DNA of 64,000 nt from Rhizobium sp. G21 (lineage in GTDB: Bacteria > Pseudomonadota > Alphaproteobacteria > Rhizobiales > Rhizobiaceae): positions 3,326,001 to 3,390,000 of the forward strand of contig NZ_JACFXW010000001.1 of NCBI RefSeq assembly GCF_014158035.1, given 5' to 3'. Position 1 is the stretch's first letter; the number at the start of each line of letters is the position of its first letter. Made by a program: the position numbers and the translations under genes. Positions 1 through 9,978 of the stretch are shown in pieces. The notes beneath the pieces are model-generated. The model did no database searches. It had not been told where the DNA came from and was given only the letters and a program-made list of their open reading frames with translations.

Positions 1-757
1 GACGCCGATAAAGGCGGAGAGCATCAGCTGATAATAGGCGACCGGCTGCACCAGCACCGCATCGAGATGGTCATAGGCCTTGATCAGGCAGTAGTGGCTG
101 GAAATGCCGGTGAGGCAGAGCAGCGCCATCCAGCCTAAGTCCCATCCCTGCATATTCGTCCAGAAGAACGGCCCGACGGCCGTGGCCAGCGCCGCGCCGG
201 CAACGCCGGTGTAGAAGAAGCTCACGCCCGCATCGTCCGTGCGGCTCGCGAGCCTCGTCGCCACGGAATAGGCGGCGTTGATCAGCGCCGAAGCCAGCGG
301 GATGAGCAGCGTCATGTCGAAGGTCGCGGGATTTGGCTTCAGGATGATCAGCACACCCAGCATGCCCACCCCGATCGCCGTCCAACGCCGCCAGCCCACC
401 ACTTCCCCGAGAATGGGAACCGACAGCATCGCCACCACCAGCGGCGTGGCGGAAAAAATCGCCTGCGACTGAATGAGACCCGCCACCCGGAAGGACAGGA
501 TGGTGACCATGATCTGGCGCGAGCAGAAGCCCGCGCAGGATCTGCAGATAAGGCCGGTTGGCCCGCACGGCGCCCTGCAACCCCTTGGAGGAGCGCGCCG
601 CCATGACGGTCACGAAACCGGCGAAAGCCCAATAGCGGAACATCGTGATCAGCACGGGCGAATAGGCATGCGAGAGATGTTTGGAGATGGCGTCCTGGCA
701 GGCGAAGATGGTGAAAGCCAGGAAGGCGAAGAGATAACCGGTCTTGTGAGGCGTCAT
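1..757 (-). CDS. EamA/DMT-family transporter, 3' end cut by window, frame broken
   Basis: The product resembles drug/metabolite-type (EamA) permeases of the inner membrane; the substrate is unknown. The N-terminus begins MTPHKTGYLFAF and shows hydrophobic helices typical of the first EamA repeat. Near 516-521 the frame changes: the start frame gives ILRGLLLA, and the neighbouring frame then continues with QIMVTILSF, further membrane helices and VLIILKPNP. The two halves join into one continuous family-like protein, so this is either a sequencing indel or a recent frameshift. It is the only break here that needs a net -1 or +2 repair rather than +1. The gene runs off the left edge, so its C-terminus is missing. 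The family is confident; the substrate is not assignable. Confidence 0.75.
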
Positions 758-929
758 GGGAAGCGTGTCATCGTGTTGCGTCGTCCCCCTGGGGCCTGAT
801 GAGCCTGTTCGCGCGATAATTCAAGGCTTTTGATGCTGGTCGACCGGCGATGAATATTAAGAATTCGTGTCTTCTGCGGGGCGGTGCTAAATTAGCGTCT
901 GTTGGTTTTCTTAGGGAAGGAGAAACCGC

Positions 930-1979
930 ATGCGCCTGATATTCACGAATACCTCCGGGGCCGGCGTACAGGCTGCGCTGACCGGCGGAGAAGATTTTTA
1001 TCTCGCCAAGGATGTTTTTGGGAGCACGAACAGCTTCGCCATCTCCAGCGCGGACTCGAACCACCGCATTGATCTCTATGGAAGCATCGTGTCCGAAAAC
1101 GGCGTCGCCCTCGGCGATAGCAGCAGTGATACGAACAACCGCCTTTTCATTCACGACACTGGCGTCATCCGTACGCCGGACGACAACTCATCCTTTGGCG
1201 TTCTCGTCTATTCCAGCGCGTCACAGGTGACGAATGCTGGCCTGATCGAATCCTTTTACGGGGTGGTCTTTGAGGCGAATTCCGTTTCGACGACCTCTCG
1301 CCTGGTCAACTCGGGCAATATCGTCGGCTCAGATCCAACATATGGCGCCATCATCCGAGATGCTGCGGCGACGGAGACCATCATTATAGACAACTCTGGT
1401 ACTATCAGAGGTCCAAAATCGTTCACGTCCATCGGTGTCGGCGTCGACATCATCAACAATTCCGGGACGATGATCGGTGATGTCAATCTTGGCGGCGTCG
1501 ACGACAAATACAACGGCAAGAAGGGCGTCGTGAACGGTCTCGTCGATGGCGGCGACGGCGCCGACATCTTGAACGGCGGCGTCAAGCTCGACAATTTCGC
1601 CGGCGGGACGGGCACGGACACCTTGTATGGCTATCTCGGCAAGGACAAGCTCGCCGGCGGCGCTGACGCGGACACGTTCCTTTACAAGAACGTGGCGGAA
1701 TCGGTCGGCAAAACCGTCGACACGATTTCTGATTTCACCAAGGCGGACTTTGATCAGATCAACATGAACGCCATCGACGCAGACACCACCGCCAAAAACA
1801 ACCAGAATTTCACGTTCATCTCCAACAACGCCTTTTCGGGCGACGCGGGCGAACTGCGGTTCAACATTTCCGGCGGCAATACGACCGTACAGGCTGACAT
1901 CAATGGCGACGGAAAGGCCGATTTCGTATTGAGACTGACCGGCGCGATTTCGCTGGCGACTTCCGATTTCCTGCTCTGA
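930..1979 (+). CDS. Secreted RTX calcium-binding protein
   Basis: A 349-aa acidic protein without a signal peptide. The first 200 residues are rich in Asn, Ser, Gly and Ile and look like a beta-helix. Glycine/aspartate nonapeptide repeats of RTX type follow at about residues 205-250 (GGDGADILNGG, GGADADTFLY). The last 100 residues resemble the serralysin C-terminal domain that carries the type I secretion signal (ISDFTKADFDQINM; ADINGDGKADF). Such proteins are normally exported by a type I system and fold on binding calcium outside the cell. No secretion genes are nearby. The start ATG is preceded by GGAAGGAGAAACC, a strong ribosome binding site. No enzymatic domain is recognisable, so the role (adhesin, surface or matrix protein) is open. 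Confidence 0.75.
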   Translation: MRLIFTNTSGAGVQAALTGGEDFYLAKDVFGSTNSFAISSADSNHRIDLYGSIVSENGVALGDSSSDTNNRLFIHDTGVIRTPDDNSSFGVLVYSSASQVTNAGLIESFYGVVFEANSVSTTSRLVNSGNIVGSDPTYGAIIRDAAATETIIIDNSGTIRGPKSFTSIGVGVDIINNSGTMIGDVNLGGVDDKYNGKKGVVNGLVDGGDGADILNGGVKLDNFAGGTGTDTLYGYLGKDKLAGGADADTFLYKNVAESVGKTVDTISDFTKADFDQINMNAIDADTTAKNNQNFTFISNNAFSGDAGELRFNISGGNTTVQADINGDGKADFVLRLTGAISLATSDFLL

Positions 1980-1997
1980 CGCGCGTCGCCCAGTCCG

Positions 1998-2635
1998 TCA
2001 GAATTCCAGGCGACCGGCGATGAGTCCACGCAACGAATTGCCGACATAGAGCGTCCGGTCGACGAGATCGGCCGGACGCAAGGTTTGGACACGCGCTTTC
2101 CTGGCGCAGATCAGCGACGTCCTGAGGACGCCCGCCAGGCATCCTGACGAGAGCGGCGGCGTCAGCAAATCGCCTTCGTCGCCCGTGACGAACAGATTGG
2201 TGATCGTTCCCTCGCAAACGTCGCCCTTCTCGTTCAAGAGCAGCACCTCGTCGGCGTCTTCGCGGAAATACTCGGCGCGGGCGGCGTCATAAACGGCTCG
2301 GCGCGAGGTCTTGTGGCGGAGAAGCGCTCCATTCGAGGCGAGATGCGCGCTCGTGGCGATGCGAAGCGTCCAGACCGCATCGATCGGCAAAGGTGTGAAC
2401 CCGGCGGACTGGATCTCGAATCGACCGTCCGGCCAGAATTCCAGCCGAAGCCGCGTCGGCGCGTCGACGGCGCTTGCGGCCTCGTCGAGGGCTTTCCAAG
2501 CGGCCTCGGCCTGGCGAAGCCCAATTTGCGCGTCGAATTGTGAAAGCGGGCTTGATGGAGCTTGCCCCTGACGATGCCAGCGCCCGGTTCGGCCCGCATG
2601 GTCTCGATCAGCGAAAAGTCCGGCGTTTGCGTCAC
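1998..2635 (-). CDS. pabC: Aminodeoxychorismate lyase-like class IV aminotransferase, frame broken
   Basis: PLP-dependent fold-type IV enzyme, probably 4-amino-4-deoxychorismate lyase, which releases pyruvate to give p-aminobenzoate for folate. The start is GTG in a GTGA overlap with the pabB stop, so the pair is translationally coupled. The N-terminus reads TQTPDFSLIETMRAEPG. Around 2506-2513 the frame slips: GFAR must be followed by EAAWKALDEAA from the next frame, which needs one extra base in a C/G run. The second half carries family landmarks: HKTSRR (the lysine region), NEKGDVCEGTITNLF and a SGCLAGVLR stretch. About 212 aa in total, short for the family but usual for the rhizobial pabB partner. 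A branched-chain aminotransferase role is less likely given the pabB coupling. Confidence 0.75.
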
Positions 2636-3789
2636 CGCGCGATCTCCCGAGCGCCGAGCGCGAAACGCGCCTTCAGCAGGCATTCGGCATATTCGTCCTC
2701 GGCGTTGGAATCGAAGACGATGCCGCCGCCGACATTGAACACCGCTTCGCCATCGTCGAACAGCGAGATGGTGCGGATGGCGACGTTGAAGCACATCTGG
2801 CCGTCAGGCGCGACAAAGCCGATCGAGCCGCAATAGGCGTCGCGGGGGCCTGCCTCGATCTCGTGCAGGATTTCCATCGCCCTCATTTTCGGCGCGCCGG
2901 TCACCGAGCCGCAGGGGAAGAGAGCGGAGAAGATGTCGCGCAGCGTGAGGTCGGGCAAGAGCTTGGCGCGCACATGCGACACCATCTGATGCACGGTCGG
3001 ATAGGTCTCGATATGAAAGAGTTTCGGCACATCGAGCGTGCCGACTTCCGAAATGCGTGAAATGTCGTTGCGCAGGAGGTCGACGATCATGCGGTTTTCG
3101 GCCTGGGTCTTCTCGTCGCCGATCATCGCAGCCTTGATCGCCTCGTCCTCGGCAGGGGAGGCGCCGCGCGCCGCCGTGCCCTTCATCGGATGCGTCTCGA
3201 TCCAGCCGTCTTCATCGACCTTGAAGAACAGTTCCGGCGAGCGCGACAACAGCATGGGGCCGCCGAGATTGACCAGCGCGCCGTAATGCACCGGCTGCCG
3301 CTCGATCAGCGACCAGAAGGCGGCCAGCGGATCGCCGGTCCAGCGGGCGCGCACCGGCATGGTCAGATTGCCCTGGTAGCAATCGCCCTGGCGGAGATGC
3401 CGGTGCAGGCGGTTGAACCGCTCCTGGTAGGTTCCGAAGGGCCATTCCGCTCGCGGCTCCTGCAGGAACTCCTCGTTGTCGAGGCGCTGGCGCGGCTGAG
3501 CGAGCGGATGATCGGGCCTCGGCGCCTCGAACAGGCCGAACGCCATCAGCGGCGTCGCCCGGTTCTGGCCCGCGTAGCGCGCCAGCCTCTTCTCGAAGAG
3601 ATAGCCGGCCTCGTAGCTCATGAAGCCGGCGATCCATTTGCCATTGCGCCGCGCCGTCTCCAGCCGCGCGAGACCGTGTTCGAACCCAGCCGCGTCCCGC
3701 GCGAGGATCAGGTCCTCCGGCTCGGCGAAAAACAGAGTCTCGTTCCTGCGGTCGTCGCGAAGCAGGATGAAGGGGTCGGCTGGCGCCAT
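2632..3789 (-). CDS. pabB: Aminodeoxychorismate synthase component I
   Basis: A chorismate-utilising enzyme that aminates chorismate to 4-amino-4-deoxychorismate for folate synthesis, normally with a PabA-type amidotransferase (not in this window). The 385-aa protein carries the family motifs in order: CYQGNLT, LSRSPELFF, HPMKGTAARG with the active-site lysine, ENRMIVDLLRND, PCGSVTGAPK and the C-terminal GGGIVFDSN. The N-terminal tryptophan-binding-like part is shortened, as in stand-alone PabB of Alphaproteobacteria. Its stop overlaps the GTG start of pabC, forming a two-gene operon. The M3 peptidase lies 18 bases upstream on the same strand and may be co-transcribed. Reading frame is intact. 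Confidence 0.92.
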   Translation of the reverse strand: MAPADPFILLRDDRRNETLFFAEPEDLILARDAAGFEHGLARLETARRNGKWIAGFMSYEAGYLFEKRLARYAGQNRATPLMAFGLFEAPRPDHPLAQPRQRLDNEEFLQEPRAEWPFGTYQERFNRLHRHLRQGDCYQGNLTMPVRARWTGDPLAAFWSLIERQPVHYGALVNLGGPMLLSRSPELFFKVDEDGWIETHPMKGTAARGASPAEDEAIKAAMIGDEKTQAENRMIVDLLRNDISRISEVGTLDVPKLFHIETYPTVHQMVSHVRAKLLPDLTLRDIFSALFPCGSVTGAPKMRAMEILHEIEAGPRDAYCGSIGFVAPDGQMCFNVAIRTISLFDDGEAVFNVGGGIVFDSNAEDEYAECLLKARFALGAREIAR

Positions 3790-3807
3790 GCGGTTTACGT
3801 CCTCTGG

Positions 3808-5673
3808 TCAGGCGCTCTTATCAAGCGCCTCCAATTCGTCGATCAGCCCTTCGATCATCGACAGACCCTTGTCCCAGAACGACGGGTCGGACGCATCGAG
3901 ACCGAACGGCTTCAAAAGTTCGGAATAGTGCTTGCTGCCGCCGGCCTTCAGGAGTGCGAAATACTTTTCCTGAAAACCGTCCTCGGCGTTCTGGTAGACT
4001 GCATAGAGCGAATTCACCAGGCAGTCGCCGAAGGCGTAGGCATAAACATAGAAGGGCGAGTGAATGAAATGGGGGATATACATCCACCAGTTCTCATAGC
4101 CCTCGGACATCTGGATCGCCGGCCCCAGGCTCTCGCCTTGTACGGACATCCAGAGCTCGCCGATCTGCTCGGAGGTCAGTTCGCCGTCTTTTCTCGCCGT
4201 GTGGAGCTTGCGCTCGAACTGGTAGAAGGCGATCTGCCGGACCACGGTGTTGAGCATGTCCTCGACCTTTTGCGCCAGCATCGCCTTGCGCTCGATCTTG
4301 TCCTTGGTCTTGGCGAGCAGCGCCCGGAAGGTGAGCATTTCGCCGAACACCGAGGCCGTTTCGGCCAGCGTCAGGGGCGTCGAGGCCATCAGCGCGCCCT
4401 GGCCGGCGGCCAGCACCTGGTGGACGCCATGGCCGAGCTCATGAGCGAGCGTCATCACGTCGCGCGGCTTGCCGAGATAGTTGACCAGCACATAAGGATG
4501 CGCCGAAGGCACGGTGGGATGGGCGAAGGCACCGGGCGCCTTGCCGGGGCGGGCGGGCGCGTCGATCCAGTTCTTGTCGAAAAAGGTCTGGGTGATCTCG
4601 GCCATTTCGGGCGAGAACTGCCTATAGGCTGACAGCACGATGTCGCGCGCCTCTTCCCAGGTTACGGCGGTGGCCGGCGCTTCGGGCAGCGGCGCGTTGC
4701 GGTCCCAGTAATTCAGCGTCTCCATGCCCAGCCACTTGGCCTTCATGGCGTAATAGCGGTGCGACAGACGCGGATAGGCGGCCTTGACGGCGGCGGCCAG
4801 CGCGTCGACCACCTCGCCCTCGACGCGGTTGGACAGATGCCGGCTGTCGGCGATGTCCTTGAAGCCGCGCCAGCGGTCGGAAATGTCCTTATCCTTGGCG
4901 AGCGTGTTGGTGATCAGCGTGAAGATGCGGATATTGTCCTTGAACACCTGGCTGATGGCCTCGGCGGCCGTGCGCCTGACATCCGGATCCTTCTCCTGCA
5001 GCTTGTCGAGCGCTGCCTCGAGCGTGACCTGCTCTCCGCCGAACGGCACGCGCAGCGCGGCGATCGTCTCGTTGAACAAGCGGTTCCAGGCCTGGCCGCC
5101 GGTCTGCGACTTCTCCAGGAACAGCTGCTCCAGTTTCTCGTCGAGCTGGTAGGGCTTTTCCTTGCGCAGATCCTCGATCCACGGACGGTAATGCGCGGCC
5201 TTGGAATCGTGCTCGAAGGCGCCGGCCAGCGCCGCGTCGTCGACGAGGTTGAGTTCCAGCGCGAAGAACAGCAGATGGCTGGCCATGTCGGTGATGCCTG
5301 CGCTGACATCGGCGAAAAACTTGCCGCGCGCCGGATCTGTCATGTCGCCATAATAATGCAGCCCGGCATAGGAGCCGACGCGGCCGATCAGGTCTTCGAG
5401 GCCTTCATAGGCTTCGACCGCCGCCCCGAGGCCGTCGGCGCCGGACTGGCCGGCCGCTGCTGCGAGTTTACCCTTCCACCGCGCTTCGAACGCCTCGGAC
5501 ATGGTTCCGGCTTTGTCGAGATCCGCCTTGAAGGCTTCACTGTCGGGGCCGGGATAGAGATCGGCGAGGTTCCATTCCGGCAGGGCGCCGAGATCGCTCG
5601 CCGCAACAGCCGCCTCAGGGGCGAAAACCGGCTGCAAACGGGATGCGCCGGTCAAATCGGGCATGAACTTCAT
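3808..5673 (-). CDS. M3-family oligoendopeptidase (PepF type)
   Basis: A 621-aa cytoplasmic zinc metallopeptidase that degrades oligopeptides. The zinc-binding HExxH motif is present as HELGHGVH at about residues 415-422. The C-terminal half holds the family helices, including YQFERKLHTARKDGELT and the substrate-proximal segment YIPHFIHSPFYVYAYAFGD. Length matches PepF/oligoendopeptidase F-like enzymes of Alphaproteobacteria. The ATG start has AAGGAAATCTGCG upstream. It is followed closely by pabB on the same strand. The frame is uninterrupted over 1.9 kb, in contrast with several neighbours. Confidence 0.92.
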   Translation of the reverse strand: MKFMPDLTGASRLQPVFAPEAAVAASDLGALPEWNLADLYPGPDSEAFKADLDKAGTMSEAFEARWKGKLAAAAGQSGADGLGAAVEAYEGLEDLIGRVGSYAGLHYYGDMTDPARGKFFADVSAGITDMASHLLFFALELNLVDDAALAGAFEHDSKAAHYRPWIEDLRKEKPYQLDEKLEQLFLEKSQTGGQAWNRLFNETIAALRVPFGGEQVTLEAALDKLQEKDPDVRRTAAEAISQVFKDNIRIFTLITNTLAKDKDISDRWRGFKDIADSRHLSNRVEGEVVDALAAAVKAAYPRLSHRYYAMKAKWLGMETLNYWDRNAPLPEAPATAVTWEEARDIVLSAYRQFSPEMAEITQTFFDKNWIDAPARPGKAPGAFAHPTVPSAHPYVLVNYLGKPRDVMTLAHELGHGVHQVLAAGQGALMASTPLTLAETASVFGEMLTFRALLAKTKDKIERKAMLAQKVEDMLNTVVRQIAFYQFERKLHTARKDGELTSEQIGELWMSVQGESLGPAIQMSEGYENWWMYIPHFIHSPFYVYAYAFGDCLVNSLYAVYQNAEDGFQEKYFALLKAGGSKHYSELLKPFGLDASDPSFWDKGLSMIEGLIDELEALDKSA

Positions 5674-5810
5674 CGCAGATTTCCTTTTGTTTTCTGTATT
5701 TTATCTGTTTGCCGTCCTGATCGGTAAAATGCAAGCATTTCTCAAAACGGGATTTTCAAGGCTGTTCGTCATGTTGTGTCCATGAACGGAAATAACAGGG
5801 GGAAAAGCCC

Positions 5811-7391
5811 GTGAACACGCATATTCTTGTGATCGATGACGATCCCGTGCAACGTCGGCTTCTCAAGAACGCCGTCGAACGCATCGGGCATACCCCGCAT
5901 CTCGCCGAGAATGGCAAGATGGGTCTGGAATCGCTCGAGCGCCACGGCGACAAGATCAGCGTGATCATTCTCGACCTGATGATGCCGGAAATGAACGGCA
6001 TCGCTTTCCTCAACGCGCTGCATGAAAAAGGCGTCGATATTCCCGTCATCGTCCAGACCGGGCAGGGCGGCATCGACACGGTGGTCATGGCCATGCGGGC
6101 CGGAGCTTTCGACTTCGTTGTCAAGCCGGTCAGTCCCGAGCGCATCGGTTCGGCCATCAACAATGCGCTGAAGGTGGACCGCACCAGCCAATCGCGCAAC
6201 CCGGCGCGTTCGCGCAGCGGCGCGGTGCGCTTCACCGACATCGTCGCCGTCAGCCCGGCCATGGCCCGCGTCATGGAACTGGCGCGGCGCGCAGCGCAAT
6301 CAGACATCCCGGTCGTTCTGGAAGGCGAATCCGGCGTCGGCAAGGAGATGGTCGCTCGCGCCATCCAGGCGGCCAGCGATCGCTCGGGAAAACCGTTCAT
6401 CACCGTCAATTGCGGCGCCATTCCGCACAATCTGGTCGAGAGCATTCTGTTCGGCCATGAAAAGGGAGCCTTTACGGGCGCGACCGAAAAGCATGCCGGC
6501 AAGTTCATCGAGGCCGATGGCGGCACGCTGTTCCTCGACGAAATCGGCGAACTGCCGCTCGACGTCCAGGTCAAACTGCTGCGCGCCATCCAGAATGGTG
6601 AGATCGAGACGATCGGCGCCCGTCGTCCGCAGAAGGTCGACGTCAGGCTGATCTCGGCCACCAACAAGGATCTGATCGCCGCCGTGAAGGCCGGGGAGTT
6701 CCGCGAAGATCTCTACTACCGCCTCAATGTCTTCCCGATCACCATCCCGGCTCTGCGCCGGCGCAAGGAAGATATTCCGGTCCTCGCCCGCGCTTTCGTC
6801 GAACGTTTCTCGGCGGCGCAGAAGCTCGATGTCGTTCCGGAACTGACGCCTGCCGCCATGGCGCTGCTCACCGCCTTCGACTGGCCCGGCAATATAAGGC
6901 AGCTGGAGAATTCGATCTTCCGCGCCGTGGTGCTCGCCCGCGGCCCTCAGTTGGGCGTCGAAGACTTCACCCAGATCGCCGCGCAGATTCCCGGCTATAT
7001 CAATGAAAGCGGCGAGAGCATCTTCGCCGGATCCCGCGACGTGCTGGCGGCGCCCTCACTCGCCGGCGCGGAGCCGCCGGCCGGTCTCCCCGTCTTCACG
7101 CGCCCGGCGGCGGAGGCTGTCTATCGCGCCGAGGCGGCGCGCGCCGTGGTGCACAGCCCGCTCACCGAGGGCATTCTATCGGCGATCGGCAGGGATGGCG
7201 GAGTGCGCACCATCGCCTCCGTCGAGGAAGAGCTGATCCGCTTCGCGCTGCGCTTCTACCGGGGGCAGATGAGCGAAGTCGCCCGGCGGCTCGGCATCGG
7301 CCGGTCCACGCTTTACAGGAAGCTCAAGGACTACGGCATCGATCCCGACGATCCGCTGAAGCAGCTGACGTTGGAGAATGTCGCCGGCTGA
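5811..7391 (+). CDS. Sigma-54-dependent response regulator (NtrC class)
   Basis: A 526-aa DNA-binding activator. The N-terminal receiver domain (residues 4-118) has the acidic pocket DDD at 9-11 and phosphoacceptor Asp55 in IILDLMMPEMNG. The AAA+ domain has Walker A GESGVGKE at about 171, the sigma-54 contact loop GAFTGA at about 220 and Walker B GGTLFLDEIGE at about 234. The arginine-finger region and FDWPGNIRQLENSI follow. The C-terminal Fis-type helix-turn-helix is at about 488-512 (VARRLGIGRSTLYRKLKDYG). The start is GTG with AGGGGGAAAAGCCC upstream. No cognate kinase is adjacent, so the signal and target promoters are unknown. A long inverted repeat follows the stop. Confidence 0.9.
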   Translation: MNTHILVIDDDPVQRRLLKNAVERIGHTPHLAENGKMGLESLERHGDKISVIILDLMMPEMNGIAFLNALHEKGVDIPVIVQTGQGGIDTVVMAMRAGAFDFVVKPVSPERIGSAINNALKVDRTSQSRNPARSRSGAVRFTDIVAVSPAMARVMELARRAAQSDIPVVLEGESGVGKEMVARAIQAASDRSGKPFITVNCGAIPHNLVESILFGHEKGAFTGATEKHAGKFIEADGGTLFLDEIGELPLDVQVKLLRAIQNGEIETIGARRPQKVDVRLISATNKDLIAAVKAGEFREDLYYRLNVFPITIPALRRRKEDIPVLARAFVERFSAAQKLDVVPELTPAAMALLTAFDWPGNIRQLENSIFRAVVLARGPQLGVEDFTQIAAQIPGYINESGESIFAGSRDVLAAPSLAGAEPPAGLPVFTRPAAEAVYRAEAARAVVHSPLTEGILSAIGRDGGVRTIASVEEELIRFALRFYRGQMSEVARRLGIGRSTLYRKLKDYGIDPDDPLKQLTLENVAG

Positions 7392-7402
7392 AAACGCTCC
7401 GG

Positions 7403-7453
7403 CTGACGAGCAAGGCCCGCCGTGTCCCTCACGCGGCGGGCCTTGCTCGTCAG
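7403..7453. terminator. 20-bp perfect inverted repeat, likely terminator
   Basis: Two 20-base arms (7403-7422 and 7434-7453) are exact reverse complements around an 11-base loop, starting 12 bases after the sigma-54 regulator stop. There is no T-tract, so intrinsic termination would be inefficient; an mRNA 3'-protective hairpin is an alternative. Confidence 0.6.
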
Positions 7454-7707
7454 CGCGCATCACCGAAAATGCGCGCCGGTTGACGCCGATCATGGCGGGC
7501 CGCGCCAGTTCGGAGCAAGCAGGGACCGTCAGGTTGGATATTGAAACGCTTGGCTGATTCGTTAAAAAAGACTGGAAAAAAACGCGAAAGCTGCGATAAA
7601 GCCTGCGATTGTTAAAAAACCTGATTGGCGTTTAGCCGGTGTTAGTGCATCGTTCACTATAACTTCGGACGGGACGTCAAAACGCGATTGCCATCGTCTA
7701 ACCTTAA

Positions 7708-9555
7708 TTGACCATTATTGGAAATAAGGGTAGCGGCGGCCAGTGTACGGGGATCGAGTTGCATCACGAGGTTGATACCAAGAGCCGGGCAGCCGGCGCT
7801 GTTCGTCGCATCGCGAAAGCGGTCGGCGCGGCGCGCGTGGGCCTTCGGGCCGTGCTCCCGGCGGTTTTGTTCGCTTTCGTCGCCCTGCAGGGCGAGCCGG
7901 CCTCCGCCGCGCAGACGCGGGCTTTGAAGATCTACCACGTCCATTCCCGCGAAAAAGCGATCATCGTCTTCAAGCGCAACGGTCGCTATGACGCGGCCGG
8001 TCTGAAGAAGCTGAATAACATCCTGCGAGACTGGCGCCGCAACGAACCGACGCGGATGGATCCGCGCCTGTTCGACCTGATCTGGGAAGTCTACCAGAAA
8101 TCCGGCTCGCGCGATTACATCAACGTCATCGGCGGCTACCGTGCGCCCGAGACCAACGCCATGTTGCGCTCTCGCACCAAAGGTGTGGCCGAACGCAGCC
8201 AGCATGTGCTGGGCAAGGCGATGGACTTTTATATTCCGGACGTCTCGCTGCGAAAGCTGCGCGAAATCGGCATGAAATTTCAGGTCGGCGGCGTCGGCTT
8301 CTACCCGACGTCCGGCTCGCCATTCGTGCATATGGACGTCGGCGGCGTTCGCTCCTGGCCGCGCATGCCGCGCCGCGAATTGTCGCGCCTGTTCCCCGAT
8401 GGTCGCACGTTGCACAAGCCTGCCGAAGGCGGAGTGATGCCGGGCTATGCGTCGGCGCTCGCCGACTACAAGCGCCGCGTCGGCTCCGACGCCATTCTCG
8501 TGGCGGGCGGCGGCTCCAACAATTCCGACCGAGACACCACCAAGCGCAAGAGCCTGCTGGCCGCGCTGTTCGGCGGCGGCGACGAGGACGAGAGCGACAT
8601 CGCGGACGCCGAAGTCCAGGTCGCGGCCGCGCCGGCCAAGAAATCCAAGCCGGAGACCCAGCAGGCCGTATTGACGGCCGCCGTCGAGCCCGAGGACAAG
8701 CCGATCAATGCGCCGGTTCCCTCATTGCGCCCGGCTGAACCCGTCCAGCCCGCCATCGAGACCGCGCTCTTGTCGACCCGCCGCAATCCGGCGGAGGAGG
8801 CCATGCAGGCGGCTCTGACGCCGAAGCCCGAAGATCAGCCCGAATTCATCGATCTCGCCAAGGTGCATGTGCCTGCCCCGAGCCTGCTCGGCGAGCGTAA
8901 GCAGCCAGGCGACGGCCAGGGCGAGACCCAGCCCGCGATGTTGACGGCGTCTCTCGATCCGGCCACGGCCGCGCTGCTGACATCGGTTCCCGTGCCCGGC
9001 GCGCGTCCCGGAGAGCAGCAGGCGGATGCCGGCAAGGACGACGAGATCACGATTCCCGCCGGCGACGTGAAGCCTGAAGAAATCGCAGCGCTCGCCGCGC
9101 AGTCCAGCGCCATTCCCTCAACGGAATCGACCGACGAGGACGAGGTGGCCGGCATCATCGACAGCATCGACGAACCTGCTCGCGGTCAGGAAAAGCTCGC
9201 AGAACTGGCTTCCTTGGACGTAACGCCTGAAGCCGCCACGCGTTCCTTCGAACCTGCTGCAAGTCAGGCCGCCAAGCCCGTCGCCAAGCCGCTGCAAAAG
9301 AAGCAGGTCGAAAAGAAGACGTCCGGCCCGGAGTTGACGGGCAATATGATCGCCAAATGGGCGCTGAGCAAAGGCCGCGTGGCCGACGTCACGAAGCCGG
9401 TCAAGGCGCCGCGTTTCGTGAGCAAGACCATGCGCGTGCAGCCGACGGAAATTTACGCCGACGGGTTCACGCAATCGGCCCGGATCGATCCGGCGCGCTT
9501 TTCGGGATCCGCCGTGAATTTCATTCCGGTGAAGAAGTTCCCAAATATGAATTGA
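7708..9555 (+). CDS. DUF882 / M15-like murein endopeptidase-type exported protein
   Basis: A 615-aa protein. A hydrophobic segment at about residues 46-66 (VLPAVLFAFVALQG...ASAA) acts as signal or anchor. The DUF882 domain at about 70-220 belongs to the peptidase M15 superfamily: the metal-ligand motifs are RSQHVLGKAMDFYIP and SPFVHMDVGGVRSWPR, and IGGYRAPETNAMLR is present. Relatives such as MepK cut peptidoglycan cross-links. The remaining 390 residues are low-complexity, rich in Ala, Pro, Glu and Lys, and end in a more conserved basic tail (KAPRFVSKTMRV, ARIDPARFSGSAVNF). The first available start is TTG at 7708; a TTG at 7759 is also possible, so the N-terminus is uncertain. The preceding 300 bases are AT-rich and promoter-like. 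Confidence 0.8.
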   Translation: MTIIGNKGSGGQCTGIELHHEVDTKSRAAGAVRRIAKAVGAARVGLRAVLPAVLFAFVALQGEPASAAQTRALKIYHVHSREKAIIVFKRNGRYDAAGLKKLNNILRDWRRNEPTRMDPRLFDLIWEVYQKSGSRDYINVIGGYRAPETNAMLRSRTKGVAERSQHVLGKAMDFYIPDVSLRKLREIGMKFQVGGVGFYPTSGSPFVHMDVGGVRSWPRMPRRELSRLFPDGRTLHKPAEGGVMPGYASALADYKRRVGSDAILVAGGGSNNSDRDTTKRKSLLAALFGGGDEDESDIADAEVQVAAAPAKKSKPETQQAVLTAAVEPEDKPINAPVPSLRPAEPVQPAIETALLSTRRNPAEEAMQAALTPKPEDQPEFIDLAKVHVPAPSLLGERKQPGDGQGETQPAMLTASLDPATAALLTSVPVPGARPGEQQADAGKDDEITIPAGDVKPEEIAALAAQSSAIPSTESTDEDEVAGIIDSIDEPARGQEKLAELASLDVTPEAATRSFEPAASQAAKPVAKPLQKKQVEKKTSGPELTGNMIAKWALSKGRVADVTKPVKAPRFVSKTMRVQPTEIYADGFTQSARIDPARFSGSAVNFIPVKKFPNMN

Positions 9556-9574
9556 CGCCCGTCGTCGAGACATG

Positions 9575-9603
9575 AAAAAACCGCCGGCGACGGCGGTTTT
9601 TTT
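9575..9603. terminator. Bidirectional intrinsic terminator
   Basis: An A6 tract, a GC stem (CCGCCG / CGGCGG with loop GCGA) and a T7 tract lie between the convergent DUF882 and gapR genes. The A and T flanks let it work on both strands. Confidence 0.85.
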
Positions 9604-9624
9604 ATATGCGTCGATCTGCGTCGA

Positions 9625-9888
9625 TCACTCGTCCGGCGGACCTTCGATCATGCCGAGCGCCATCAGATAGGTCTCGAGGATCGCTTCCTGCTCCATGCGC
9701 TCATCCTTGTCCTGCTTGCGGATCTGGATGACTTTCTTCAGGATCTTGGTGTCGAAGCCCGTGCTCTTGGCTTCGCCATAGACGTCCTTGATGTCGTCGG
9801 CGATCGTCTTCTTTTCTTCTTCCAGCCGTTCGATGCGCTCGATGAAAGATCTGAGCTGATCGCGGGCCACGCCATGCGCGTCGGACAT
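9625..9888 (-). CDS. gapR: GapR (DUF2312) nucleoid-associated protein
   Basis: A small 87-aa protein of the UPF0335/DUF2312 family. In Caulobacter the family member GapR binds overtwisted AT-rich DNA and helps replication and cell-cycle progression. The conserved sequence is seen throughout: [19 protein letters not shown], then [14 protein letters not shown] and [18 protein letters not shown]. The heptad pattern matches the known dimeric coiled coil. The start ATG at 9888 is chosen because AGAAGGAGCAGG precedes it; a longer frame upstream lacks family similarity. DUF1244 lies upstream on the same strand. Confidence 0.88.
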   Translation of the reverse strand: MSDAHGVARDQLRSFIERIERLEEEKKTIADDIKDVYGEAKSTGFDTKILKKVIQIRKQDKDERMEQEAILETYLMALGMIEGPPDE

Positions 9889-9978
9889 ATGCCTGCTCCT
9901 TCTGATTCCTGTTCTCAATCCGGGCCGATGACCTGCAGCGAAAGGCCGGCGAGGTCAAGCGGAATCGCGGGGAGGCGT